Below, piece after piece: positions 49,333-58,151 of a stretch of DNA of 64,000 bases. The stretch is taken from positions 3,410,001-3,474,000 of the forward strand of contig OZ242007.1 in the NCBI GenBank assembly GCA_965204695.1, in the 5' to 3' direction. How positions within the stretch are numbered: position 1 is the stretch's first letter; each line of letters opens with the position of its first letter. Origin of the DNA: JAHEKD01 sp965204695 (GTDB taxonomy: Bacteria > Pseudomonadota > Gammaproteobacteria > Arenicellales > JAHEKD01). Position numbers and translations under genes: made by a program. Below the pieces are notes generated by a model that ran no database searches, had not been told where the DNA came from, and was given only the letters and a program-made list of their open reading frames with translations.

Positions 49333-50567
49333 AAATCCTCCACACATCAGATTGGCATTTAGGCCGCTCACTTTATGGGCGGAAACGTTATGATGAATTC
49401 TCCGCGTTTCTGGATTGGCTGGTTCAGACCATAGAAGATAGAAGGGTTGATGCTCTGCTTGTTGCAGGTGATGTATTTGATACCAGTACACCCAGTAATC
49501 GTGCGCAAGAGCTGTATTATCGTTTTCTCTGCCGGGTTGCGGCATCCTGTTGCCGTCATGTTGTGGTTATAGCCGGGAACCACGATTCACCGTCATTTCT
49601 GAATGCCCCGAAGGATCTACTTCGTGCTCTGAATGTGTATGTTGTCGGCTCTATGACCGAAGATTTGGAGGACGAAGTATTTGTTCTTCATATGGATGAC
49701 AAGCCAGAGGTCATTGTCTGCGCAGTGCCTTATTTGCGTGATAAAGATATCCGCACGGTCGAGCCAGGAGAAACCATCGATGATAAAAACGCCAAACTCA
49801 TTGAGGGGCTAAAAAACCATTACGGGGATATATGTGGTATTGCTGAGCAGAAGCGAGATGAATTCAAAAGTGCCGGTCATACTGGCGTTCCCATCGTTGC
49901 TATGGGGCATCTCTTTACTGCAGGAGGTACTACAGTTGATGGTGATGGTGTCCGGGAGCTTTATGTAGGATCGCTGGCGCATGTCGGTGAGGAAGTTTTC
50001 CCATCATCAATTGATTATCTTGCCCTTGGTCATCTACATATTCCTCAGGCGGTAGGTAGTGTTGAGCATATTCGTTACTGTGGTTCACCCATCCCGATTG
50101 GGTATGGTGAAGCGACTCAGGAAAAAAAGGTTGTGCTCATCGAGTTCAACAGCAACACACCAAATATCCAAGAACTTACCGTACCGTGTTTTCAGGAGTT
50201 GGTCCGCATTGTTGGGTCTCTAGATGATATTCATGCAATACTGGAGGAACTCAAAAGGGAAAAAAGCTCCGCATGGCTTGAGATTGAATACACTGGCAGT
50301 GAAATCATTGGCAACCTGCGCGAGATGCTTGATGAGGCAATGGCCGACTCTGCCATGGAAATCCGACGGATAAAAAACCAACGTGTTATGGATCGGGTGA
50401 TCAGTATGGTTGCTGAAAATGAAACCCTCGACGACCTAGATGTCGGGGATGTTTTTATTCGCTGCCTTGACGCCTATGAGGTGCCGGATGGAGACCGCGA
50501 AGAATTAACGGTTTCCTATAACGAAATAATCAAGTCTCTCCATGAAGAAGACGTAAATGCGGAATAG
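49329..50567 (+). CDS. sbcD: Exonuclease subunit SbcD (412 aa)
   Basis: The calcineurin-like phosphoesterase motifs are complete: HTSDWHLGRSLYGRKR, AGDVFDTSTPSN, IAGNHDSPS, AMGHLFTAGG and ALGHLHIPQ. GTG 49329 overlaps the stop of the RloC-like gene by four bases. SbcD cleaves hairpin and double-strand ends with SbcC. The C-terminal 120 residues form the capping domain. Confidence 0.95.
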   Translation: MKILHTSDWHLGRSLYGRKRYDEFSAFLDWLVQTIEDRRVDALLVAGDVFDTSTPSNRAQELYYRFLCRVAASCCRHVVVIAGNHDSPSFLNAPKDLLRALNVYVVGSMTEDLEDEVFVLHMDDKPEVIVCAVPYLRDKDIRTVEPGETIDDKNAKLIEGLKNHYGDICGIAEQKRDEFKSAGHTGVPIVAMGHLFTAGGTTVDGDGVRELYVGSLAHVGEEVFPSSIDYLALGHLHIPQAVGSVEHIRYCGSPIPIGYGEATQEKKVVLIEFNSNTPNIQELTVPCFQELVRIVGSLDDIHAILEELKREKSSAWLEIEYTGSEIIGNLREMLDEAMADSAMEIRRIKNQRVMDRVISMVAENETLDDLDVGDVFIRCLDAYEVPDGDREELTVSYNEIIKSLHEEDVNAE

Positions 50568-50576
50568 AGACTGATT

Positions 50577-53500
50577 ATGAAGATACTTGAACTCCGATTT
50601 AAGAACCTCAATTCCCTCTATGGCGAATGGGTAATAGACTTCACTGATCCCGAATATATATCCAACGGAATCTTTTCGCTGACCGGTCCGACGGGCGCGG
50701 GCAAGTCGACGATTCTTGATGCCCTCTGTCTTGCTCTGTATGGAGCCACGCCGCGCCTTGGAAAAATTACCAAAAGCGGAAATGAGATAATGTCCCGCCA
50801 GACCGGTGAATGCTATGCCGAGGTATTATTCGAATCCCAGGCTGGCCGGTTCCGGTGTCACTGGGAACAGCGTCGGGCACGGAAGAACGCTGAAGGTAAC
50901 CTGCAGGATCAGGAGCATCAAATTGTGGATGCCGATACCGGCAAACCGATCGAAACCAAGAAGAGTCTTGTTGTTGGTGTCATTGAAGAAAAAACAGGGA
51001 TGGACTTTGACCGTTTTACTCGTTCCATCCTGTTGGCTCAGGGGGGCTTCGATACGTTTCTGAAAGCTGATGTTGAACAGAAATCCAAAATACTTGAGCA
51101 GATCACCGGCACCGAGGTTTATTCGGAAATTTCACGCCAGGTTCACGAACGCCAGCGTGATGAGCGGGAAAAACTGAACATTCTGAATGCCGAAACATCC
51201 GGTATTGTGATTCTGGAATTGGAAGAGGAAAAAGAAATTCAAGAGGACCTTGCGGCAAAGCAGAAACAGGAGACGGAGCTTGTTGGTAAATCAACCGAAA
51301 CCGGCAAAGCTATCACATGGCTGTCCACTATTCACGATCTGAAACAGGAGATCCTCAGCCTTACAGATGAAGCCGCAAAGCTGAATGCTGATAACGAAGC
51401 GTTTAAACCGCAAAGGGCCAAACTTGAACAGGCCGTCAAAGCTGCGTCACTGGACGGAACATACGCAACGCTCACAGCCCTTCGTAAACAGCAGACTGAC
51501 GATCAAGCTGCATTGAAAAAAGATGAAGCTGAACATCCTGAACTGGAAACCTCTGCAAACGCACAAGCTGAAGCTCTTAAAGCTGCCGAGCAGTTCACCC
51601 TAAAAACCAAAGAAGAGCTGAAATCGGCTACCCCGCTGATCCAAAAAATCCGTTCTCTTGATCAAAAGATTACGGAAAAGACAAAGGCAGTATCAGAGAA
51701 TGTTGAGACCTGTACCAGGGAAGCTGCAAAGATTGAGATAGATAAACAGGCTCAGGTTGCGGAACTGGAGAAACGAATCTCCGCCGAGAAAATATTGGAA
51801 GCTGCTGAGCTATTCCTCAAAGAGAATGCACAGGATGAATGGTTGGTCAGAGGACTGGCCGGTATTGAGGAACAGTTCGGTAACCTGATCGCCAACACTC
51901 GGGAAATTACGCAGAGAGAAACCGATCTAAAAAATGCCGATAAGGCCATGGTAGACGTTTCAAACAAACTGGAGTCAGCCACAAAGCAATCTTCCCTCAA
52001 AAAGCAGGAGCTGGAAGAAGCCAGTATTAATCTTAAGCAAGCTAAAAGCGAGTTAAACGAATTGCTGAGTGGAAAATTACTCCGAGAATATCGAACCGAG
52101 AAGGAAACCTTGCTTCGTGAAATCGTATTTATCAATAAGATTGAGGAGCTTGAAGATCACCGGTCTAAACTGGAAGATGGCAAGCCTTGTCCGCTCTGCG
52201 GTTCAGCCGAGCATCCATTTGCAGAGGGGAATGTTCCGGTTCCAGATGAAATTGAGCAAAAGATCGAATCCCATACCAATCTGATTAGCAAGGCAGAGGA
52301 ACAGGAAGCCGTCATCAAGAAACTGGAACAAGCAGAAACAACTGCCCGCAATCTTCTGAATGAAAGCGAGAAGAAGGAGAGCAATGCTGCCAATGACAAG
52401 AAGGCCGCTGAAAGGATTCTGGCTGAATTGGAGAATACCCTTTTGAGGCTTCGGGGCAGATTTGAAGAACTCAAGCTGGCAGTATCTGGGAAACTTCAAC
52501 CACTTGGTATCATAGAAATACCGGAATCAGAGGTCTCAACGCTGCTCGAATCCCTCAAATCAAGACTAAGGACATGGCAGGAACAGGCAAAACAAAAGAC
52601 CGATATCGAAAAACAGATTGCCTCCATCAACGGCGAGGTGAAGCGTCTGGATGCTGTAATTGATACGCAGGTCAAGGTTCTGACTGAAAAACAGGAAAAT
52701 CTTCAGCGGCTGAAAAAGGAACTGGCCGACGGAATAGAAGAGCGGGAGAATTTATATGGCGACAAACAGCCTGATGATGAAGAATGCCGCCTGAACAAAG
52801 CCATTGCCGATGCTGAGGTGGCAGAAAAGAACTCCAGAAGCCTGCACACCGATCTTCAGCAGAAGCTGACAAAAGCGAAAACCCATATTGAATCCCTGAA
52901 GAAACGTATCAAGCAGAGAACGCCTGAACTGAAAAAAGCGGAAACAGACATATTATCAGCGCTGACTTCGGTGGGCTTTACACATGAATCTATGTTCCTT
53001 AAAGCCAGACTGACAAATGAGGAAAGGGATTTCTTATCTTCCCAGGCTAAGGAGTTAGAGAATTCAGGGACTGAGCTCAAAGCCAAACAGGAAGACCGGG
53101 AAAAGCGTTTGGCCATGGAGGTTGAGAAAAAGCTCACAGATAAGACACTTGAAGAACTGGAGCCGCAGTTCAAAGAATGTGAAGGTACCCTGAAAACACT
53201 GCGCGATGCCATTGCCGGCCTCAAATACAAACTGAGTGAAAATACGGCAGCTAAGGAGCGGATAGAGGAAAAGCAGTCTACCATCGAGGCCCAGAAAAAA
53301 GAGTGCCATCGCTGGGAGAAACTGCATGGACTTATCGGTTCCGCTGACGGCAAAAAGTATCGGAACTTTGCTCAGGGTCTTACCTTTGAATTGATGGTTT
53401 CCCATGCCAACCGGCAGCTGGAAAAAATGACTGATCGCTATCTACTGATACGTGATGTACTGCAGCCACTGGAGTTGAATGTCGTGGATAATTATCAAGC

Positions 53501-53834
53501 TGGTGAAATCAGATCGACAAAGAACCTTTCCGGAGGAGAAAGTTTTATCGTCAGTCTGACACTGGCGCTGGGGCTTTCAAAAATGGCCAGTCGAAAAGTC
53601 CGGGTGGATTCCCTGTTTCTGGATGAAGGCTTTGGTACCCTAGATGAAGAAGCTTTAGAGACCGCATTGGAAACTTTGTCCGGCCTGCAACAGGACGGAA
53701 AGCTGATCGGAATCATCTCACATGTATCTGCACTGAAGGAAAGAATCAGCACACAGATAAACATAACACCAGTCTCTGGTGGTCGCAGTTCACTATCGGG
53801 CCCAGGATGTGCAAAAGTGATTAACAACAAATAG
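50577..53834 (+). CDS. sbcC: SMC-like ATPase SbcC (1085 aa)
   Basis: Walker A TGPTGAGKSTILDALC near residue 41, a long antiparallel coiled coil with a zinc hook CPLCGSAEHP near residue 537, signature NLSGGESFIVSLTLALG, and Walker B DSLFLDEGFGTLD. It is slightly longer than E. coli SbcC. With SbcD it forms the Rad50/Mre11-type nuclease. It is 9 bp from sbcD. GC content is higher than the RloC-like gene, suggesting assembly from different sources. Confidence 0.95.
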   Translation: MKILELRFKNLNSLYGEWVIDFTDPEYISNGIFSLTGPTGAGKSTILDALCLALYGATPRLGKITKSGNEIMSRQTGECYAEVLFESQAGRFRCHWEQRRARKNAEGNLQDQEHQIVDADTGKPIETKKSLVVGVIEEKTGMDFDRFTRSILLAQGGFDTFLKADVEQKSKILEQITGTEVYSEISRQVHERQRDEREKLNILNAETSGIVILELEEEKEIQEDLAAKQKQETELVGKSTETGKAITWLSTIHDLKQEILSLTDEAAKLNADNEAFKPQRAKLEQAVKAASLDGTYATLTALRKQQTDDQAALKKDEAEHPELETSANAQAEALKAAEQFTLKTKEELKSATPLIQKIRSLDQKITEKTKAVSENVETCTREAAKIEIDKQAQVAELEKRISAEKILEAAELFLKENAQDEWLVRGLAGIEEQFGNLIANTREITQRETDLKNADKAMVDVSNKLESATKQSSLKKQELEEASINLKQAKSELNELLSGKLLREYRTEKETLLREIVFINKIEELEDHRSKLEDGKPCPLCGSAEHPFAEGNVPVPDEIEQKIESHTNLISKAEEQEAVIKKLEQAETTARNLLNESEKKESNAANDKKAAERILAELENTLLRLRGRFEELKLAVSGKLQPLGIIEIPESEVSTLLESLKSRLRTWQEQAKQKTDIEKQIASINGEVKRLDAVIDTQVKVLTEKQENLQRLKKELADGIEERENLYGDKQPDDEECRLNKAIADAEVAEKNSRSLHTDLQQKLTKAKTHIESLKKRIKQRTPELKKAETDILSALTSVGFTHESMFLKARLTNEERDFLSSQAKELENSGTELKAKQEDREKRLAMEVEKKLTDKTLEELEPQFKECEGTLKTLRDAIAGLKYKLSENTAAKERIEEKQSTIEAQKKECHRWEKLHGLIGSADGKKYRNFAQGLTFELMVSHANRQLEKMTDRYLLIRDVLQPLELNVVDNYQAGEIRSTKNLSGGESFIVSLTLALGLSKMASRKVRVDSLFLDEGFGTLDEEALETALETLSGLQQDGKLIGIISHVSALKERISTQINITPVSGGRSSLSGPGCAKVINNK

Positions 53835-53890
53835 TTTGATTGAAAGCTAATGATCAGTTAACTAATTGTAGATTTGTTTTTTGGCGAACG

Positions 53891-54030
53891 AATCAATTTG
53901 ACACATGCAGTAAATACTGTATTCTGAATATAGTTAGCAATAATTCTTCAACCTGTATCTGCATTTCATAGCACATATTCAGGCTGATTGATTTTAATCC
54001 TAAGTGCCCGTAATCACCTTCTTTCAAACG
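53891..54030 (+). repeat. Repeat R1 (promoter-leader repeat, about 140 bp)
   Basis: The most diverged of four repeats. TTGACA at 53898-53903, 16-bp spacer, TATTCT at 53920-53925, then a leader with TAATTCTTCAACCTGTATCT and GTAATCACCTTCTTTC. It precedes the first coiled-coil gene by 27 bp. Confidence 0.85.
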
Positions 54031-54056
54031 AATGTTTAATAAATAAAATATATCTA

Positions 54057-54326
54057 ATGGACGAGAAAAAATTATTAAAAGATATAGCAACTGATGTTTC
54101 CGAGATGAAATTTCAGATGGTTACACAGGATGATCTCGATCAGAGATTACAGGATCAAACCGAGAAGATTATGTCTGAATTTTCTACAGCCTCTGATGAA
54201 CGTGCAGAAATTCGCACTACGCTTGATCGTCTTAATACCCGTAACAATGAGGAAGTTATAGATATTTACAACAGGATTGAATTTTTAGAGAAGCAAGTTT
54301 CAAAACTTCAGCATACATCTTCATAG
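54057..54326 (+). CDS. Small coiled-coil protein MDEKK-type, copy 1 (89 aa)
   Basis: It starts MDEKKLLKDIATDVSEMK and ends with a helix EFLEKQVSKLQ. The whole protein is predicted helical, with no Cys. Only the N-terminal MDEKK and the general layout are shared with the copies at 56088 and 59744; the sequence is more diverged, in line with its repeat R1. Proteins of this type could be structural adaptors, regulators, or parts of toxin-antitoxin-like pairs; the function is unknown. Confidence 0.75.
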   Translation: MDEKKLLKDIATDVSEMKFQMVTQDDLDQRLQDQTEKIMSEFSTASDERAEIRTTLDRLNTRNNEEVIDIYNRIEFLEKQVSKLQHTSS

Positions 54327-54536
54327 ATACGCTAATAAACTCCTTTCAATATTGAATCAAATATCCTAGCAATGATAGGGGAGTGGCTCAGACACTGAAA
54401 GAATAGTGCCGATTAGATTAGTAGTTCTAAGCGGCTATTCTTACTTAAGTGTTTACTTGAGTTATTAAATTAGCTCAGATATTGAAGTCAATCGACACGT
54501 TACCTGTAGGTTGATCTATCTCATTAGATTCATTCA

Positions 54537-55718
54537 TTAATTGTAAACACCCTCTAGTGAGCAAGTGCAGCCAACATGAAAAGGTGGAAGCCTTGATGGT
54601 TTACGCTTGGTCTTTTTGCCGTTCATTTTAGAGCATTGCTGACAACAGTCTTCTGCTTCAATCTCCCATCCATCATATTCCGCATCCCGTGCATCATCTA
54701 AAGTATCTAAAGTTCTGTAACCTGTAACATATGTGTCACGTATCAATTCTGCCTGAGCAGCGGCATATTCATAACAAGCCTTGATTTCCGACACATTAAC
54801 TTCCTTAGGTTCTGATATTTGAAACATTTCTCTAAATGACATATGCTTTGATAAAACATCATACGCATCAGGTTGTGAAGCAGCGTATTCTACTGCTATT
54901 GCTTTTCTTGTAAGTTTTTTCTCGAGGCGATCTGAAAAATATTCATTAATATCCTTCATTCTTAATCCATCTAGTAAAGCTTCGATTGGTATATCTTTTC
55001 CTCGTCTAGCTAAGCCTAGCTCAACTAATGATTCCCAATTTTTACGGTAATAATCATCTGCTCGTACTTGATTAGCTTTTGAACTACGCCCAAGTCCTGA
55101 GACATAAAATCGGTAAATATCTTTGTTTCCTGAAAAAAGATTCAATAGTTTATCATCAACAGTAACATCTCCTGGATTCCCAAAAAGAAGTGTATCAAGC
55201 GCCTTTTCATTTGATGGTTTTGAAGCAAGATTATCTATTGCTTTGGTTTGAAACTCTCGAATCAAATCAGCCTTATCCTTTTCTGAGGATTCAGCCCATT
55301 CATTAGAATTTTGTTTTCTTTTTTCAATATCCTCTTTGACTTCTAAGCGTAATTGACTAACGAACACCTCAAGCTCCAGACACTCAATGTTATGCTGGGC
55401 GATTTCGAATGTAATCTCATTGAGATTTCTTTGCCATTGAGTTTCACCGTCCAATAGTTCCTTAATATGCGTTGCGCTAGAAATTGATAAACCTTTAAGT
55501 GTGATCGGAAGCGGTGATTTTGGGTTTATGCAAAATGTACCCTCTGCAACTTTATTGATTTTTCCAGTGTCAATTAAATAGTCTGTATCATAACCCCTAC
55601 CTTTATGGCTTGTCTCAATGGAGAGTTTTATTGGAATATCTACTTCATTCTTCCTTTTGCCTGGCTTTAATATATGCCAAGCAACAATAATAATCAGAAA
55701 AGCAATTAACCATTCCAT
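54537..55718 (-). CDS. Membrane-anchored MuF-like C-terminal domain protein (393 aa)
   Basis: One N-terminal membrane segment (WLIAFLIIIVAWHIL), a long helical middle, and a C-terminal cysteine motif CCQQCSKMNGKKTKR with LPPFHVGCTCSLEG. The pattern C-x2-C...PPxHxGCxC is that of the phage Mu F-like minor head domain. That domain is otherwise found in phage heads and in polymorphic-toxin-like proteins. The N-terminal anchor with that domain is unusual. It is cargo of repeat unit 1, transcribed against the coiled-coil gene. Confidence 0.6.
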   Translation of the reverse strand: MEWLIAFLIIIVAWHILKPGKRKNEVDIPIKLSIETSHKGRGYDTDYLIDTGKINKVAEGTFCINPKSPLPITLKGLSISSATHIKELLDGETQWQRNLNEITFEIAQHNIECLELEVFVSQLRLEVKEDIEKRKQNSNEWAESSEKDKADLIREFQTKAIDNLASKPSNEKALDTLLFGNPGDVTVDDKLLNLFSGNKDIYRFYVSGLGRSSKANQVRADDYYRKNWESLVELGLARRGKDIPIEALLDGLRMKDINEYFSDRLEKKLTRKAIAVEYAASQPDAYDVLSKHMSFREMFQISEPKEVNVSEIKACYEYAAAQAELIRDTYVTGYRTLDTLDDARDAEYDGWEIEAEDCCQQCSKMNGKKTKRKPSRLPPFHVGCTCSLEGVYN

Positions 55719-55917
55719 AATTTAATCCATAATTTTTTGAGTTTTTTACAATAGGTTATTTATAAGTGAATTTTCATTCTAGCAAAAGCATACATAGATA
55801 AAAATTAAATATTGCTTGCTTTTATTTCCTACTATACGAAGAGATTGATTATGAATGGCAAAAATTAATACTACTCAGAAGTTTGGTTGGATTGTACATG
55901 CTGAAACAACTAGACTA

Positions 55918-56055
55918 TTGATTTGACAGAATTCCTGAATCCTGTAATCTAAAGATAGTTAACAATAATTCTTCAGCCTGTATCTGCATTTCGAGTTGCA
56001 AATACTTGGCGGAAAATCCCAATCCTATCCGTCTGCAATCACCTCCTTTCAACTG
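55918..56055 (+). repeat. Repeat R2 (promoter-leader repeat)
   Basis: TTGACA at 55923-55928, 16-bp spacer, TAATCT at 55945-55950. The leader has GTTAACAATAATTCTTCAGC, GGCGGAAAATCCC and GCAATCACCTCCTTTC. It precedes the 56088 coiled-coil gene. Confidence 0.9.
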
Positions 56056-56087
56056 ACTATTTATAAATTAACTGTAACTATATTCTT

Positions 56088-56357
56088 ATGGATGAGAAAA
56101 AATTTGAAGCGTTACTTGATCAGAAATTTACATCTCAAGCAGAAATGATTAATGCAGGCTTTGAATCTCAACGACAATATACAGATGAGCGAATAGGTGA
56201 AGTAAAAAATGAGCTGTCTGATGTCAAAAAAGATATGGAAGCTGGATTTTACCGCCTTGGTGCAAAAATTGATAATAACGTAGATTCATTAGCACTTCGA
56301 GTTCAACGAATTGAGAAACACATTGGTCTGAGAAGTGAGGTGATAGAGATTAAATAG
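56088..56357 (+). CDS. Small coiled-coil protein MDEKK-type, copy 2 (89 aa)
   Basis: MDEKKFEALLDQKFTSQAEM starts a helical protein ending SLALRVQRIEKHIGLRSEVI. Nearly identical at the C-terminus to copy 3: AGFYRLGAKIDNNVDSLALR. The block DERIGEVKNELSDVKKDM looks like a short coiled coil that has expanded in copy 3. Preceded by repeat R2. Confidence 0.8.
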   Translation: MDEKKFEALLDQKFTSQAEMINAGFESQRQYTDERIGEVKNELSDVKKDMEAGFYRLGAKIDNNVDSLALRVQRIEKHIGLRSEVIEIK

Positions 56358-56403
56358 ATTTCAACTTTTCTTAATTTTTAGCAACTTTGAATATCAATAA
56401 AAG

Positions 56404-56437
56404 TACTCCCGAGGTGGGGAGGTGTTTTTTTTGTATC
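56404..56437 (+). terminator. Weak terminator after coiled-coil gene 2
   Basis: CTCCC pairs with GGGAG around GAGGTG, followed by GTG and eight T. A comparable T-rich structure follows the third copy (60080-60105). Confidence 0.5.
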
Positions 56438-56532
56438 CAAAAACTGTTTGGGATACATTGTCATCCTAGGGAATTATGCGTTATTTAAAAAAGTACTAAA
56501 ACCTAAATTTCTAAAACTTTATGTAAATATGC

Positions 56533-56592
56533 GAAGCTTGATAACGAGCTCCTTAACTGCTATAGCACACAAGAGGGATTTGAAAAGAGTTA
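56533..56592 (+). repeat. Degenerate repeat C1 (transposase-like coding remnant)
   Basis: The frame reads AKLDNELLNCYSTQEGFEKS then stop; copy C2 (58049-58111) reads KKLADGLLNHYSTPEQFEKS. Both look like decayed N-termini of one gene, resembling the start of IS256-type transposases. Confidence 0.45.
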
Positions 56593-56694
56593 GGACAATC
56601 TATGCAGATCAAGTCTGTAGATAAGTTCGCCGTATTTTTTTGTTTTACAAATGATGCTATTATTCTCTGAACATGTAAGCAAATTATTATAACA

Positions 56695-57363
56695 ATGATC
56701 GAAAATCTAGATAAAGAACATGTTCTTGAGCTTGAGAGATTTTCAAAAAAAGCTTGGACAATATTTCGCTATCACAAAGATATGCAAAACAAAATTATAT
56801 TTTGGTTAGCAAGTTTTTTTGTAGCTTTTCTAGGCGCAATGAACTACATCGGACTTACAGGCAAGATTCCAAATGCAGAGATAAAATTCTGGCACTTGTT
56901 TTTTGTACACTCAATATTTTTAACGGGTCTTTTCTTTTATATGCATCACCGGTTATGCGGCTATATCTACGTGACATCAGCCAATCTTGCAGATCACGTC
57001 TTATCAAAGAAATATGTAAATCTATACGATGATACTTTTATAAAACATTTCAGAATTAGACACGAATGGACAAAGTTTGGAGGAGGAGACGGATTTACAA
57101 AAAGAATTAATTGGTTGAAAGGGATTGGCATACCCTCTGCACTTATGATTTATGTTTTGCTAATCTTGTCACCGTTACCGGTCGTAGGGGAGCTGGATGT
57201 AAAGGGTGTGTACATATCTTGGGAACCACTAAGCTTACTGTTCACACTCGGGTGTATAGCATTATTATATTCAGCACATAAAAAAGCAGCCATTAAACAT
57301 ATTAAAGCTGCTTGGCAAAAGTTTTTTCAGCAGGACTCAGAGTTGAGTGAATTAATAGTATGA
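56695..57363 (+). CDS. Four-helix membrane protein (222 aa), cargo
   Basis: Four hydrophobic segments: FWLASFFVAFLGAMNYIG, FFVHSIFLTGLFFYM, IPSALMIYVLLILSPLPVV and LSLLFTLGCIALLYSA. The N-terminal cytoplasmic helix and a loop (KFGGGDGFTKRINWLKG) are charged. No family recognised. Follows the 56088 coiled-coil gene and its repeat. Confidence 0.65.
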   Translation: MIENLDKEHVLELERFSKKAWTIFRYHKDMQNKIIFWLASFFVAFLGAMNYIGLTGKIPNAEIKFWHLFFVHSIFLTGLFFYMHHRLCGYIYVTSANLADHVLSKKYVNLYDDTFIKHFRIRHEWTKFGGGDGFTKRINWLKGIGIPSALMIYVLLILSPLPVVGELDVKGVYISWEPLSLLFTLGCIALLYSAHKKAAIKHIKAAWQKFFQQDSELSELIV

Positions 57364-57381
57364 TGCAGCTAACGCAAAGAT

Positions 57382-57534
57382 TTATATATCATTGATATAA
57401 AAAAATATTAGCATCCCAACTATCATCAACCAATATAGAAGTGTTGCGACATTTGCAGTTATGAGCGCAATGTCAGCCTCCTCCTCAATAGATTTATTCT
57501 TTTTCAATTTAAGTTTCTTCCAAATTAAAAACAC
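57382..57534 (-). CDS. Possible small membrane protein (50 aa)
   Basis: GTG start at 57534 gives MFLIWKKLKLKKNKSIEEEA followed by a hydrophobic helix TLLYWLMIVGMLIFFYINDI. The layout (basic N-terminus, acidic turn, single helix) is protein-like, but no strong ribosome site is seen. Converges on the four-helix membrane gene. Confidence 0.35.
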   Translation of the reverse strand: MFLIWKKLKLKKNKSIEEEADIALITANVATLLYWLMIVGMLIFFYINDI

Positions 57535-57598
57535 CCACTCACATAGATAAGGGCGTTTAGTAGTGTTTCAATATAGAGACTCTTCAAAATATTATTAA

Positions 57599-57661
57599 TT
57601 ATCGCTTAATCAAAAGAAAAATGCCTATTAAAAACACCGCTAAAAAATTAGCTGATTTCAT
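57599..57661 (-). CDS. Possible 20-residue hydrophobic peptide
   Basis: ATG 57661 is preceded by GGAGAAACTATT (good Shine-Dalgarno spacing) and encodes MKSANFLAVFLIGIFLLIKR then stop: one membrane helix with charged ends. It is the size and layout of type I toxin peptides, but could also be by chance. Confidence 0.35.
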   Translation of the reverse strand: MKSANFLAVFLIGIFLLIKR

Positions 57662-57830
57662 AATAGTTTCTCCAATTATTAAACAACTTCTTTCATAGTA
57701 GTATGAAATCGAAAAAATATCAAAAATTTTGTCTAGAGTAAGTAGATATAGATATCACAATTTCTTTAAATGTCATACCATTTTACTGTTCACTCGAATT
57801 TTTAAATATTAACCTGAACAAGCCATTTTT

Positions 57831-57953
57831 TAGAATTTTTCGGCAAATCTGTCTCGCAATGTCTCTTTGCTAAGACGTTCTTTGCCTACGTAATAAAGCC
57901 TCTAAATACGTACTTCAAGGAGTGGGCTTGGGCTGTGTGCCACATCATGTGCA
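57831..57953 (+). repeat. Repeat B1 (about 120 bp)
   Basis: Shares TAGAATTTT..CGCAAATC, GTCTCGCAAT, AATAAAGCCT, AAATACGT and TGTGCCACATCATGTGC with B2 at 59308-59429. The end CACATCATGTG is itself a near-palindrome. No coding content is obvious. Confidence 0.65.
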
Positions 57954-58048
57954 CATTCTCGGAACAATAGTCGAAAAATGGAATGGAGTTGTGGCAGCGA
58001 GGAACAACCCAACATCATGAATGTGCAAATGAAAGAAGGATCAATAAA

Positions 58049-58111
58049 AAAGCTCGCTGACGGACTCCTAAATCACTATAGCACACCAGAGCAATTTGAA
58101 AAGAGTGAGAG
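58049..58111 (+). repeat. Degenerate repeat C2 (transposase-like coding remnant)
   Basis: It is the better-kept copy of C1; an ATG at 58017 reads MNVQMKEGSIKKLADGLLNH and stops soon after. Probably a decayed IS fragment. Confidence 0.45.
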
Positions 58112-58151
58112 TAGGGGATGAGGAACACAATTATTATGGAAAACGCAAGTT

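Noticed and set aside
49276..49583. Minus-strand frames over the sbcD start
   Set aside because: Shadow frames; SbcD motifs on the plus strand are complete.
51752..53830. Several minus-strand frames in sbcC
   Set aside because: Serine/leucine-rich antisense of coiled-coil codons; not real.
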